Of a stretch of DNA of 22,400 nucleotides, positions 14,412-21,904 are shown one piece after another. Position numbers and translations under genes: made by a program. Source of the DNA: TMED14 sp964475135 (GTDB lineage: Bacteria; Bacteroidota; Bacteroidia; Flavobacteriales; Schleiferiaceae); assembly GCA_964475135.1 (NCBI GenBank), contig CAYYWL010000027.1:1-22400 (forward strand), in the 5' to 3' direction. Each line of letters starts with the position of its first letter. The first letter of the stretch is position 1. A model generated the notes under the pieces. That model was not told the DNA's origin, searched no databases, and worked only from the letters and a program-made list of their open reading frames with translations.

Positions 14412-16454
14412 ATGAACACATTTTCTTTTTGGGCAATGGCATTCGGTGTGCTTTTCGCCCGCTCGGCCTCAGGCCAAGCTATTGCCCATTGGGCATTTGA
14501 CGCATCAGTCCTAGAGTGCGACAGCGGCTACGCCCTTGTCGGCGGACTCGGAGTGTCTGAATCTTGGGTTCAAGGACTCGGGGCTGGCAAAGCACTTTCA
14601 TTGAAGGGCTTTGCGCCCCAGGGCACTGAATCCGGAGCGCGCGGTTTGTGGATGGAAGCCAACACCGCGGGTATGGACAGCGTATGGTTGTCGGGCGCCT
14701 TGCGGGGTTCGTCGACCTCTTCGCGTTGGTGGCAGATTCAAGCATCCCTTGATTCGGGTTCCACGTGGTTTGTAGCCTGGCAACCTGATTCGGGCTGGGG
14801 TCCATTTGACGTGTTTGTACCATTTACAGCTCCATTGGCTGGAGTCGCGGGGCATTCGGCAGTACGGCTGCGGTTGGTTTCGGTGTTTTCACCCGTGGCG
14901 TTCAGTCATTTTGGCGGCAGTTTTGGGCCCAACGAGGCCTACCAAGGCATGCGCGAGCAGCCCACGACGAGCAGCCAGAACTACAGTACCGCCGGGACCT
15001 GGCGCTGGGACAACCTGCGCCTCAATGGACTAGAGTCCACGCCCACCGTATGGAACGGTCAAATGTGGTCGCTAGGCGCCCCCGTGGCCGGGGTCAACGC
15101 TTTGGTGGCAGCCCCCTATTCTGGGCACGGCTTTACGTGCGATGTGCTACGCGTCGCTACAGGTGTTGCGCTCGAAGTACTTGCGGGCGGTGCCCTCGAC
15201 GTACGCGGCCGTACTTTGATTGACGGGGAGGTTGTGCTTCGCGCGGGGGGCTCGGGCCAAGCTCAGATGCGCGTCGGAGCCGCTTCGGCTGGCCGTGTCC
15301 GCGCCGAACGATTTTGGCCCTCAGCGGGCTGGCAGCAGCTGTCGAGCCCCCTGGCTGAGGGTGTGCGGGGCCTTTGGGGTGCCGACAGCTTGGGGCTGTA
15401 TTCCTGGAATGCCGACAGCGGTGAATACCGCGCCCCGGGCAAAGGGCTCAGCGCCCGAGGCCAGGGATTCTACGTGCAGGGCTCAGGATTGGTCTCAGTA
15501 CGAGGTAGGCTGCCGCGGATTCCTTGGTCTCAATGGAGTCTGGGGTTCGCGGACGTTCCCAACCCAGTGAGCACCATCCACTCGAGCTCAGTGACGGACG
15601 GGTGGAATCTTTTGGGCAACCCCTTTGCCTGCGGGCTAGACTTTAGTCAAGTCGAGCGCATTGGGGTCGATGCGGCGTATTCGGTATGGGATCCCGCGCT
15701 CAACGCTGGGCTCGGGGGCTATGCCTACTATAGCCCAAGCGGGGGAAGTCTGGGATCAGTGGTGCCGCCGATGCAGGGCTTTTGGGTTCGAGCACAGGGT
15801 CCTGGTGCCCAACTGATGGCGCGGCAGCGCGGAGTTTTGAATTCGCCTTCGCCTAGCCCGCGGATGGCAATCAAGTTAGAGGTTCCGGATCGAAACTGGA
15901 CCGAAGTGGTGTTTTTGGACCCGCGCGAGGACGCCGAAAAGGGGTTTGATGCCGACCGAGATGCAGTGGCACGCAAAAGCCCGACCGGAATTATGTGGGC
16001 CGCAGCTACCGAAACCGCGGACGTCTCGGCGAAGTCCTGGAATCCGGAGACTTCACTCACCCTGGTTTCGTGGAGTGACAGTTCTCGCTCTGCCACGGTT
16101 TCGGTGGTGGGGTACACCGGGGCGCTGTGGCTACTCGGGAAGGACGGACAGCACGTACGTCTCGACCAAGGCCCCGCTGCAGTCCAACTGGACGGAAGCC
16201 AATCCTGGATACTCCTTGCCGAATCACTTGGTAGCGTAGAAGCTCAGCCTATCGCGTGGCGCACGGGGCTTGGTTGGCTTTGGGTTCCGGATGCAATCCA
16301 GCTCGAAGTCCTTAACGTATTCGGCCAAGTAGTACTGACCCCCTCGGGTGCCCCACACGGACCCGTTCCCCATTGCCTTGCCGAGGGCGTGTACGTACTG
16401 AGGGTTCGCACCACTCAGGGCTGGGAATCGCACAAAATCCTACTTAAATCCTAA
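14412..16454 (+). CDS. Large secreted protein with T9SS sorting domain, first gene of the exosortase F locus
   Basis: A 680-residue surface or secreted protein. The signal peptide is at residues 1-22 (MNTFSFWAMAFGVLFARSAS, then GQ). The body is rich in Ser, Gly and Trp and probably all beta; GWNLLGNPFACGLDFSQVE in the middle is a phrase common in T9SS cargo. The end has a sorting domain whose middle is LEVLNVFGQVVLTPSG and whose close is LAEGVYVLRVRTTQGWE, then HKILLKS. It lacks the usual SPNP motif at the domain's start, so this is a divergent version. Only 5 bp separate its stop from the PLDGG-CTERM gene, so the two should be co-transcribed. The enzymatic role, if any, is unknown. Confidence 0.85.
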   Translation: MNTFSFWAMAFGVLFARSASGQAIAHWAFDASVLECDSGYALVGGLGVSESWVQGLGAGKALSLKGFAPQGTESGARGLWMEANTAGMDSVWLSGALRGSSTSSRWWQIQASLDSGSTWFVAWQPDSGWGPFDVFVPFTAPLAGVAGHSAVRLRLVSVFSPVAFSHFGGSFGPNEAYQGMREQPTTSSQNYSTAGTWRWDNLRLNGLESTPTVWNGQMWSLGAPVAGVNALVAAPYSGHGFTCDVLRVATGVALEVLAGGALDVRGRTLIDGEVVLRAGGSGQAQMRVGAASAGRVRAERFWPSAGWQQLSSPLAEGVRGLWGADSLGLYSWNADSGEYRAPGKGLSARGQGFYVQGSGLVSVRGRLPRIPWSQWSLGFADVPNPVSTIHSSSVTDGWNLLGNPFACGLDFSQVERIGVDAAYSVWDPALNAGLGGYAYYSPSGGSLGSVVPPMQGFWVRAQGPGAQLMARQRGVLNSPSPSPRMAIKLEVPDRNWTEVVFLDPREDAEKGFDADRDAVARKSPTGIMWAAATETADVSAKSWNPETSLTLVSWSDSSRSATVSVVGYTGALWLLGKDGQHVRLDQGPAAVQLDGSQSWILLAESLGSVEAQPIAWRTGLGWLWVPDAIQLEVLNVFGQVVLTPSGAPHGPVPHCLAEGVYVLRVRTTQGWESHKILLKS

Positions 16455-16459
16455 TTGCT

Positions 16460-16696
16460 ATGAAATCATTGATGATTGCCACTGCTCTGGCTGTGGCCCC
16501 AGAGGCCGCATTGGGCCAAGTTGAAGGTTCCGAATCACTTTTAAGGTCCAGCTTTGAGGGCATGTTTGAAGCCCCTTCGCCTGTGGTCCTGCCCCAGGGT
16601 GTAATGGAACCCAATCCACCCGTACCGTTAGACGGCGGAGTGATCCTACTGCTGGCCGGCGGTGCCGTGCTGGCCCGCAAACGCCTCAAGGTATGA
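16460..16696 (+). CDS. Candidate exosortase F substrate with a PLDGG-CTERM tail
   Basis: A 78-residue exported protein with a tripartite C-terminal sorting signal. The signal peptide is residues 1-19 (MKSLMIATALAVAPEAALG). The short passenger carries several Pro and Glu residues. The tail is PPVPLDGG (53-60), then a hydrophobic stretch VILLLAGGAVLA (61-72), then basic RKRLK. This pattern is like PEP-CTERM-type signals, and like the P-[IL]-D-G-G (PID-CTERM) version that, from memory, occurs in Bacteroidota. It lies directly upstream of xrtF. The stop overlaps the ATG of a possible 28-residue ORF. That it is processed by XrtF is an inference from proximity and tail. Confidence 0.78.
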   Translation: MKSLMIATALAVAPEAALGQVEGSESLLRSSFEGMFEAPSPVVLPQGVMEPNPPVPLDGGVILLLAGGAVLARKRLKV

Positions 16697-16779
16697 GGTT
16701 GCTCAGCCAACTTTGGAGCATTCGTCATTTGCTTTGGGCGTACCTTCGGATCATCTACGTAGTGGTATGGAAGCTTTAA
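16693..16779 (+). CDS. Possible 28-residue Trp-rich hydrophobic ORF between substrate and exosortase
   Basis: ATG at 16693 overlaps the stop of the PLDGG-CTERM gene (ATGA), and its TAA at 16777-16779 lies 13 bp inside xrtF. It thus fills the 70-bp gap in the third frame. The peptide has four Trp, several Leu, Ile, Val and Arg residues, and a hydrophobic end IIYVVVWKL. It could act in translational coupling of xrtF or be a membrane micropeptide. A 28-codon open frame can occur by chance, so confidence is low. Confidence 0.35.
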   Translation: MRLLSQLWSIRHLLWAYLRIIYVVVWKL

Positions 16780-17312
16780 GTATTTGGATTCGCAGCAATA
16801 GGGCCTTTTTGGGCTTTATCGTCCGGTTTTTGGTGACCTTTTTTGTGCTGAGCTTTCTCTACAGCCTGTACCTCGTGGTGGTCAAGCGCAACGGAGACCT
16901 CGACATGGTCACCTACTGGATCAGCCGCTTGAGCCACGAGACCGCCCGATTTATGGGGGTCGCGGACTGTGAGTGGTCCTGCTTTTTAGACGGGTGCTAC
17001 GTGGGTCGCGAGGGCCGCATGGTGAACATCCTCGAGGGCTGCAACGGGCTTCGATTGGCTATTGTCTACGCCGCCTACGTCATCGGAATCGGGGGCTGGA
17101 CCTGGCGCTCACTCGTACAAGCTTTTGTGGGATTGTTTGTCGTACAGCTCTTTAATGTGGTACGTATTGGTTCGCTCATTGCCCTGCGCGATCACGGTGG
17201 CGACACCTACTTCTTTTTCATTAAGTACGTATTTGGTGTGTTCATTTACGGATCCATCGTACTTCTTTGGATTTTAAAACCCCGAATCGACCGATGGATG
17301 GGGGCCAAATAG
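16767..17312 (+). CDS. xrtF: Exosortase F (XrtF-like), membrane transpeptidase
   Basis: A 181-residue integral membrane protein of the exosortase/archaeosortase family, which cleaves C-terminal sorting tails and transfers substrates to a cell-surface acceptor. It has a basic N-terminus and helices at about 14-38, 95-112, 117-137 and 148-171. The catalytic triad is in place: Cys92 in ILEGCNGLRL, Arg133 in FNVVRIGSL and His143 in LRDHGGDTYFF. The start at 16767 (MEALSIWIRSNRAFLGF) fits the family; the open frame to 16662 overlaps the upstream gene. The downstream partner protein, overlapping by 19 bp, points to the F subfamily specifically. It is shorter than proteobacterial XrtA, as expected for XrtF. 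Confidence 0.92.
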   Translation: MEALSIWIRSNRAFLGFIVRFLVTFFVLSFLYSLYLVVVKRNGDLDMVTYWISRLSHETARFMGVADCEWSCFLDGCYVGREGRMVNILEGCNGLRLAIVYAAYVIGIGGWTWRSLVQAFVGLFVVQLFNVVRIGSLIALRDHGGDTYFFFIKYVFGVFIYGSIVLLWILKPRIDRWMGAK

Positions 17313-17620
17313 TCAAGGCCCGAAGTTTTTGGCTGTGGAGCATCGGATTCCTGATGCTGTCCATGTTTGTAAGCATTGTCGTCGGCGAAGAAAAGCATGC
17401 ACTCGGATTTGATCCACTTGGTATTCCGTGGGTGAGGAACCTCTATGCGGGAATTAAAATTGCCCTCGGACTAGCATACGTACGGATCATAGGATTCAAC
17501 TGGCTTTGGGTCTCGGGGCTCGTAATCTTTGCACTAGTTGTGCGGACGTTTGCCGAAGGAACCTTCACCGTGGCGCTGATCGGTGCAGCAATGGCGTACC
17601 GGACTTTGGGGCGGATATAG
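17294..17620 (+). CDS. Exosortase F system-associated membrane protein
   Basis: A 108-residue membrane protein that follows xrtF and, in the family's usual arrangement, occurs only beside it. From ATG at 17294 it begins MDGGQIVKARSFWLWSIGFL. Three hydrophobic helices lie at about 12-31, 51-68 and 71-98. Family-like phrases are FDPLGIPWVRNLY before helix 2 and RIIGFNWLWVSGLVIF in helix 3. Its start overlaps xrtF by 19 bp, so it is translationally coupled to it. An in-frame TTG at 17267 would add nine residues and is not preferred. Its role is unknown; helping XrtF assemble or hold substrate is plausible. Confidence 0.85.
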   Translation: MDGGQIVKARSFWLWSIGFLMLSMFVSIVVGEEKHALGFDPLGIPWVRNLYAGIKIALGLAYVRIIGFNWLWVSGLVIFALVVRTFAEGTFTVALIGAAMAYRTLGRI

Positions 17621-17674
17621 CTTCCACTTTTTGAGGTTTCTTGTCCTTTACCTATTGTGTACGTCGAACATATA

Positions 17675-17688
17675 AATGTTTAAACATT
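17675..17688. promoter_or_regulatory. Operator 1 upstream of yceI (AATGTTTAAACATT)
   Basis: A perfect 14-bp palindrome. It overlaps a possible -33 TTG (17687-17689) and ends 17 bp before the -7 box. A near copy lies 46 bp downstream, on the other side of the promoter. This pattern suggests a dimeric repressor; MarR-type regulators are a plausible class, but none is encoded in the window. Confidence 0.7.
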
Positions 17689-17705
17689 GGTATTAGTTTT
17701 GGGTA

Positions 17706-17713
17706 TATATTTG
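17706..17713 (+). promoter_or_regulatory. -7 box (TATATTTG) of yceI
   Basis: An exact TAnnTTTG match lying between the two palindromes, 27 nt before the ATG. Confidence 0.65.
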
Positions 17714-17720
17714 CCACATT

Positions 17721-17732
17721 AATGTTTAAACA
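17721..17732. promoter_or_regulatory. Operator 2 of yceI (AATGTTTAAACA)
   Basis: The TGTTTAAACA core at 17723-17732 is a perfect palindrome and shares 12 consecutive bases with operator 1. It covers the expected transcription start, 8 bp before the ATG, a position typical of repression. Confidence 0.7.
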
Positions 17733-17740
17733 CACTTCAT

Positions 17741-18265
17741 ATGGCAACTTGGACTATTGACCCCACCCACTCTGAAATCGGATTTGTAGCACGCCACTTG
17801 GTGATCACCAAGGTTCGCGGTCACTTCGCCGAATACAGCGGAAGCGTAACCTCGAGCGACGCACAACTGAACGACCTCTCAATTTCATTCGAAGCTCACG
17901 TAGCAAGCGTGAGCACCAAGAATGCGGACCGCGACAACCACCTCAAGTCTCCGGACTTTTTTGACGCTGAAAACCATCCCAAGCTCACGTTTGCCTCAAA
18001 GTCAGTGACGCGCCAAGGCAGCGACTTAAAGGTGGACGGAATCATGAGCATTCGCGGTGTCGAAAAGCCCGTTTCACTGAATATTGAAGTAGGAGGAATC
18101 GCCAAGGATCCTTGGGGCAACACCAAAGCCGGTTTGAGCTTTTCAGGGAGCATCAACCGCAAGGACTTTGGCCTCGCATTTCACGTACTCAACGAGGCAG
18201 GCGACTTGCTCGTGAGCGACGAAATCAAGCTTGAAGGGGAAGTTCAGCTGAAGCTCGAAGCTTAA
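17741..18265 (+). CDS. yceI: YceI-family lipid/isoprenoid-binding protein, cytoplasmic form
   Basis: A 174-residue beta-barrel protein of the YceI family, whose members bind long isoprenoids or lipids in an extended pocket. Family features are MATWTIDPTHSEIGFVARHL at the N-terminus, VRGHFAEYSGSV, ADRDNHLKSPDFFDAENHPKL, and the end NRKDFGLAFHVL followed by DEIKLEGEVQLKLEA. It has no signal peptide, so it should stay in the cytoplasm, unlike E. coli YceI. The promoter has two operators flanking the -7 box, so it is probably repressed and induced by a signal. A terminator follows 20 bp after the stop. YceI fold certain, ligand and inducing signal unknown. Confidence 0.93.
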   Translation: MATWTIDPTHSEIGFVARHLVITKVRGHFAEYSGSVTSSDAQLNDLSISFEAHVASVSTKNADRDNHLKSPDFFDAENHPKLTFASKSVTRQGSDLKVDGIMSIRGVEKPVSLNIEVGGIAKDPWGNTKAGLSFSGSINRKDFGLAFHVLNEAGDLLVSDEIKLEGEVQLKLEA

Positions 18266-18285
18266 GGCATTCGCGCAACAACCTC

Positions 18286-18322
18286 AAACCCGCGCCGGAC
18301 TGCGTCTGTCGCGGGTTTTTTT
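18286..18322 (+). terminator. Intrinsic terminator of yceI
   Basis: AAACCCGCG (18286-18294) pairs with CGCGGGTTT (18310-18318) over nine bases around a 15-nt loop and is followed by seven T. It also lies 4 bp beyond the GH16 stop on the other strand and may serve weakly in that direction. Confidence 0.85.
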
Positions 18323-18326
18323 GCGC

Positions 18327-19379
18327 CTAAATCTTCTGCATTAGGGTGCGGAAGGGACGACTGTCGGCGAGAACCTCGAGGATGTAGGTTCCGGAGGCAA
18401 ACGCCGAAAGGTCTACCTGGGGCTGGTCTACAGTCAGGGCGCGCAGCACCTGGCCTTGGGTGCTGAGCAAACGGGCAGAAGTGGTTCCCGCGGGGTAGGC
18501 CACGCTGAAGATTCCGCCCGAAGGATTGGGGGATACGCGAACGGAGGGGTGAACTGGTTCCGCCACCGAAAGGCTGCTTTGGTAAATGCGCACGTAGTCG
18601 ACGAGCATTTCAGATGCGGTGAAGTTGGGGTCAATGCTCGGCTGAATGGCGATGTTCATGAGGATGAACTGCGGCAAGTCAAAGGGCCAAGTGCTTGAAT
18701 TCTTGATCGTTGGAGCGTAGGTGTAGTGCGTAACGCTGTCGACGGCAAAGGTGATGCTGGTCGGAGTCCATTCCATGCTGTAGGTGTGGTAGCCGGTACT
18801 GGCGCCCAAAACGTACTGTCCGCCGACGTTTTGGGTTCCGCCAAAGCTCGAAGGTGTGTGGATGGCGCTCGACACGTAGTTCTGGTTGTGGCCCCAATGC
18901 TCCATGATGTCGATTTCGCCGCATTGAGGCCAGGGTTGGGTTCCGAAGCCTTGAGTTTGCCAGTAGGCGCCCGGTTCGGTGATGTTTTGACCGAGCATCC
19001 AGAGGGCGGGCCAGGTTCCGACGCCGGTGGGCAGCTGGGCGCGGATTTCGACGCGGCCATAGGTAAATGCAAACTTCGAGTTGAGGCGCGCCGACGTATA
19101 GTTCTTAGTCTGGCCCTGATCAGTAAAGGTCTCTTTGTAGGCGGCGAGGTGCAGGGATCCGCCTTGGACAAAGGCGTTGGTGTCGCGGTTGGTGTAGTGC
19201 TGGATTTCGCCGTTGTACCAGCTAGTTCCGTTCGGAAGCTGGTGCTGCTGCCACCACTTGGCCGTGTCGAGCGGGCCATCGACCGAAAACTCGTCAGCCC
19301 ACACCAGCACGTCAAACGTTTGGGCATTAAGGGGCGCGGCAAAAAGAATCAGAATCAGTCTGAGTAAGGGTTTATTCAT
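18327..19379 (-). CDS. Glycoside hydrolase family 16 beta-glucanase (laminarinase-like) with T9SS domain
   Basis: A secreted 350-residue endo-beta-glucanase, probably acting on beta-1,3-glucan such as laminarin. The signal peptide is residues 1-19 (MNKPLLRLILILFAAPLNA). The GH16 domain runs to about residue 270, with WADEFSVDGPLDTAKW at its start, the catalytic GEIDIMEHWGH (Glu155 nucleophile, Asp157, Glu160 acid/base) and MEWTPTSITFAVDS. The extra Met in the ExDxxE motif (EIDIME) is typical of the laminarinase branch. Residues 278-350 are a T9SS sorting domain, with VRVSPNPSGGIFSV and FASGTYILEVL. A TACCTTAC box 4 nt upstream of the ATG is the likely promoter. No SusC/SusD partners are nearby. 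Confidence 0.94.
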   Translation of the reverse strand: MNKPLLRLILILFAAPLNAQTFDVLVWADEFSVDGPLDTAKWWQQHQLPNGTSWYNGEIQHYTNRDTNAFVQGGSLHLAAYKETFTDQGQTKNYTSARLNSKFAFTYGRVEIRAQLPTGVGTWPALWMLGQNITEPGAYWQTQGFGTQPWPQCGEIDIMEHWGHNQNYVSSAIHTPSSFGGTQNVGGQYVLGASTGYHTYSMEWTPTSITFAVDSVTHYTYAPTIKNSSTWPFDLPQFILMNIAIQPSIDPNFTASEMLVDYVRIYQSSLSVAEPVHPSVRVSPNPSGGIFSVAYPAGTTSARLLSTQGQVLRALTVDQPQVDLSAFASGTYILEVLADSRPFRTLMQKI

Positions 19380-19383
19380 GCAG

Positions 19384-19391
19384 GTAAGGTA
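19384..19391 (-). promoter_or_regulatory. Candidate -7 box (TACCTTAC) of the GH16 gene
   Basis: It matches the first six positions of TAnnTTTG loosely (two changes at the end), but keeps the 4-nt spacing to the start codon seen at other genes here. Confidence 0.35.
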
Positions 19392-19402
19392 CGATTGCTG
19401 CC

Positions 19403-19410
19403 TACCTTTA
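19403..19410 (+). promoter_or_regulatory. Candidate -7 box (TACCTTTA) of the T9SS propeller gene
   Basis: It has one change from TAnnTTTG and lies 27 nt before ATG at 19438. With the GH16 box it forms a divergent promoter pair in a 58-bp intergenic region. Confidence 0.4.
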
Positions 19411-19437
19411 GTGTGTACCCCAAAGACCCACTACCCT

Positions 19438-21285
19438 ATGCGTACGCTCCTCGTTGCCAGCATTTTTGCCTTTTCGGGCGGAACCTTAGTCGCCCAGTGG
19501 AACCCCAACACCGCCGTCAATACCCCGGTGGCTACGGGAACGACGGACGACCTTCAAGCCATTACCGGCCCCAGCGGCCGAACGTACGTGGCGATGTTTC
19601 AGCCCACGACAAGTGGATACAGCCCCCGGCTGCAGGTGCTGAACGACCAAGGGGTTCCGCGCCTCGGAACCAACGGAATGCAGTTCAATACGTCTACGTC
19701 GATGAGCACGTACACTGTGACTTGGGATATGCGCTTGGATGCGCAAGAGCACGTCTACATTGGGTTTACCGGAACCGGCAACACCGACGCCGTAGTGCAC
19801 CGACTGGACAGCACAGGTAGCCACGTCTGGAGCCCCTCGGGGGTCGCGCTGGGGCAGGGCTACGACGTAAAACTCCTACCGTTGGCCAACGGCGACCTGA
19901 TGACCGGCTGGATTGACGCCAACGGCGGCGGAGCCAAGCTCCGCAAGATTTCCGCCAGTGGAAGCTTTGCGTGGCCGGCGGCAATTACGGTTCCGTCGCC
20001 CACCGGAACCGGCCAAGTCAACATCGGCGAGATGCTGGAGTACAGCAACGGCGACGTCCTCGTCATTTACTACGTGCGGGCCAGTTTTGGCCCCTCTGCC
20101 CTACCCTATGCCCAACGCTATACCGCAGCTGGAGTGGGTGTTTGGCCCCAGCCCAAGGCGCTGACCAACGGTTGGTACGTGTACAGCAACCGCCGCTTTC
20201 CGCTCACGCAGCGCGGCGACACGGCCTACTTCGGAATGGCCGCCGCCTCAGGACTCGACCTTCAGTGCAAGGTGCAACGAATCAATCCGTTGGGCGGACT
20301 TCCCTGGGGCGTGAACGGCAAAGATTTTTCGACGCTTGCAAACCTGTACGAGCGGAATTTGAACCTCGGAGTCGCCCCCGACGATAACTACCTGTATGTG
20401 GCGGCCGAGGTGACCCCGACCAGCCAAGGTCAAATGGGCACCATGATTCAGAAGCTTCACCTGCGCAACGGCGCGATGCCTTGGGGCGCCGCGGGCCGCA
20501 CCGTATTCAACATTAGTTCGCGCGACCAGAGTCCGCGAGGCGAACTGGGTTTTGTCGACAGCAAACCGGTGCTCCTCTACAGCGACGGTTTCAATAATGG
20601 CGGAACCCCAGTGCGTTTGCTCGCCGCATTTCTCGATACAGCGGGGGCCTTGGTGGACACGATTCCGATGGCCACCTACGCTGCGTCCAAAGGCCGCGTG
20701 CACCTCAGCGGAACCACGGGCTTTGACGTAACCGCCGTGTGGTCTGAAGACCGCGGCAACGGCAGCCTCGCCTTTGCGCACCGCATCAACCGCACCCCCT
20801 GCCCTGCGGTCGCCGCGGGGGCCGACTGGGGATCATCGCTCGATTCTGCGTGGCTGTGGTTCACCGGTGCGGGCGCGGATTCGCTCTTCTGGACCTTGGG
20901 CGACGGCAGCACCGCATCGAGCCTGCCCACTGACACCCTTCAGCACGCGTACGCCGGCAATGGGAGCTACACGGCCTGGGTCTATGCCTACAGGGACTGC
21001 GGAAGCGTAGATTCCGCGTCAGTCAACGTGGTGATTTCGGGTATCGGAATGGTTGAAAACCCGACCAAGTCGCTCGTGATTAGCCCGAACCCGAGCCGCG
21101 GAACGCTTACACTGCGAGGGGGCGATGTTGCCCATGCCCGACTGGTCAATGCCCAAGGCCAGGTAGTTGCCGAAATCCGCAATTGGACTGCCGGCGAAGC
21201 GTGGATGCTGCCCGAGGGTTTGGCGAACGGAATCTACAGTGTGGTTGGTGACCAACTGCACATTCTGATTGCGGTTCAACGCTGA
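19438..21285 (+). CDS. Secreted beta-propeller-like protein with PKD domain and T9SS domain
   Basis: A 615-residue secreted protein. ATG at 19438 gives the signal peptide MRTLLVASIFAFSGGTLVAQ. Residues about 20-450 hold repeated short beta segments (for example GPSGRTYVAMFQ, LDAQEHVYIGFTGTGNTDA, RLDSTGSHVWSPSG) that suggest a propeller of the SBBP-like type found in T9SS cargo. A PKD-like domain follows near 485-540 (SLFWTLGDGSTASSLPTDTL). The last 75 residues are a T9SS sorting domain with LVISPNPSRGTLTL and LANGIYSVVG. The longer frame from 19213 is antisense to the GH16 gene and is not preferred. Enzymatic activity is not evident. Confidence 0.88.
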   Translation: MRTLLVASIFAFSGGTLVAQWNPNTAVNTPVATGTTDDLQAITGPSGRTYVAMFQPTTSGYSPRLQVLNDQGVPRLGTNGMQFNTSTSMSTYTVTWDMRLDAQEHVYIGFTGTGNTDAVVHRLDSTGSHVWSPSGVALGQGYDVKLLPLANGDLMTGWIDANGGGAKLRKISASGSFAWPAAITVPSPTGTGQVNIGEMLEYSNGDVLVIYYVRASFGPSALPYAQRYTAAGVGVWPQPKALTNGWYVYSNRRFPLTQRGDTAYFGMAAASGLDLQCKVQRINPLGGLPWGVNGKDFSTLANLYERNLNLGVAPDDNYLYVAAEVTPTSQGQMGTMIQKLHLRNGAMPWGAAGRTVFNISSRDQSPRGELGFVDSKPVLLYSDGFNNGGTPVRLLAAFLDTAGALVDTIPMATYAASKGRVHLSGTTGFDVTAVWSEDRGNGSLAFAHRINRTPCPAVAAGADWGSSLDSAWLWFTGAGADSLFWTLGDGSTASSLPTDTLQHAYAGNGSYTAWVYAYRDCGSVDSASVNVVISGIGMVENPTKSLVISPNPSRGTLTLRGGDVAHARLVNAQGQVVAEIRNWTAGEAWMLPEGLANGIYSVVGDQLHILIAVQR

Positions 21286-21295
21286 TCTTTAACCC

Positions 21296-21904
21296 ATGAA
21301 GGAACACTGGAACCAACGATTCGCCGAAGCCGAGTTTGCCTACGGCGAAGCTCCCCATGTAAGCTTGGCTGAGCAATTTTCGTCTCCAGGTTCGGGGCGC
21401 ATCCTCTGCTTGGCCGAGGGCCAAGGGCGAAATGCCGTACATCTAGCGCGCCTGGGTTACGACGTTACCGCACTGGACTACAGCGAAGTCGGCCTTCAGC
21501 GCGCGCAAGAATTGGCGGCGCGCACTGGAGTGGTTATTCAAACCCTTCAAGCAGACCTGAGTACCTATGTGTTTGAGCCCGAGGCCTGGGACGGAATCGT
21601 CTCCATTTTTGGCCACCTGCCCGCGCCCTTGCGCGCCGGGGTCAACGCCCAACTTCAGGGCGCTCTCAAGCCAGACGGCTGGCTGCAGCTCGTGGGCTAC
21701 CACCCCAAGCAACTTGAGTACGGCACCGGCGGTCCGCAAGAACCCAGCATGCTCTATACCATAGAAGGGTTAAAGGCTGAACTGGGCCCAGGTTGGACCT
21801 ACCACGTCGCCGAAGTCGTCGAACGCGAGCTCGAAGAGGGCCCCTACCACCGTGGCATGTCGGCCTTTGTGCACGTACTAGCCAATAAGACCAGCAACCA
21901 GTAA
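21296..21904 (+). CDS. Class I SAM-dependent methyltransferase
   Basis: A 202-residue cytoplasmic methyltransferase. The N-terminus, MKEHWNQRFAEAEFAYGEAP, is the WxxRy..YG block of TehB/thiopurine-methyltransferase-like proteins. Motif I is RILCLAEGQGRNAVHLA at 35-51, and the acidic ribose ligand is Asp61 in VTALDYSEVGL. Motif IV-like WDGIVSIFGHLP lies at 98-109 and the post-motif GALKPDGWLQLVGYHP follows. The substrate is unknown; TehB-like functions such as tellurite resistance are possible but not shown. The stop is formed within heptanucleotide repeats that continue to 21911. Its start lies 10 bp after the T9SS gene and it is 12 bp from fhs. Confidence 0.92.
   Translation: MKEHWNQRFAEAEFAYGEAPHVSLAEQFSSPGSGRILCLAEGQGRNAVHLARLGYDVTALDYSEVGLQRAQELAARTGVVIQTLQADLSTYVFEPEAWDGIVSIFGHLPAPLRAGVNAQLQGALKPDGWLQLVGYHPKQLEYGTGGPQEPSMLYTIEGLKAELGPGWTYHVAEVVERELEEGPYHRGMSAFVHVLANKTSNQ

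Noticed and set aside
18726..19367. A long plus-strand open frame (213 codons)
   Set aside because: It is antisense to the GH16 gene, whose catalytic motif and sorting domain leave no doubt; long mirror frames are expected in GC-rich coding DNA.
21296..21904. Naming the methyltransferase TehB
   Set aside because: The similarity is limited to general motifs, and no tellurite-resistance gene is nearby.
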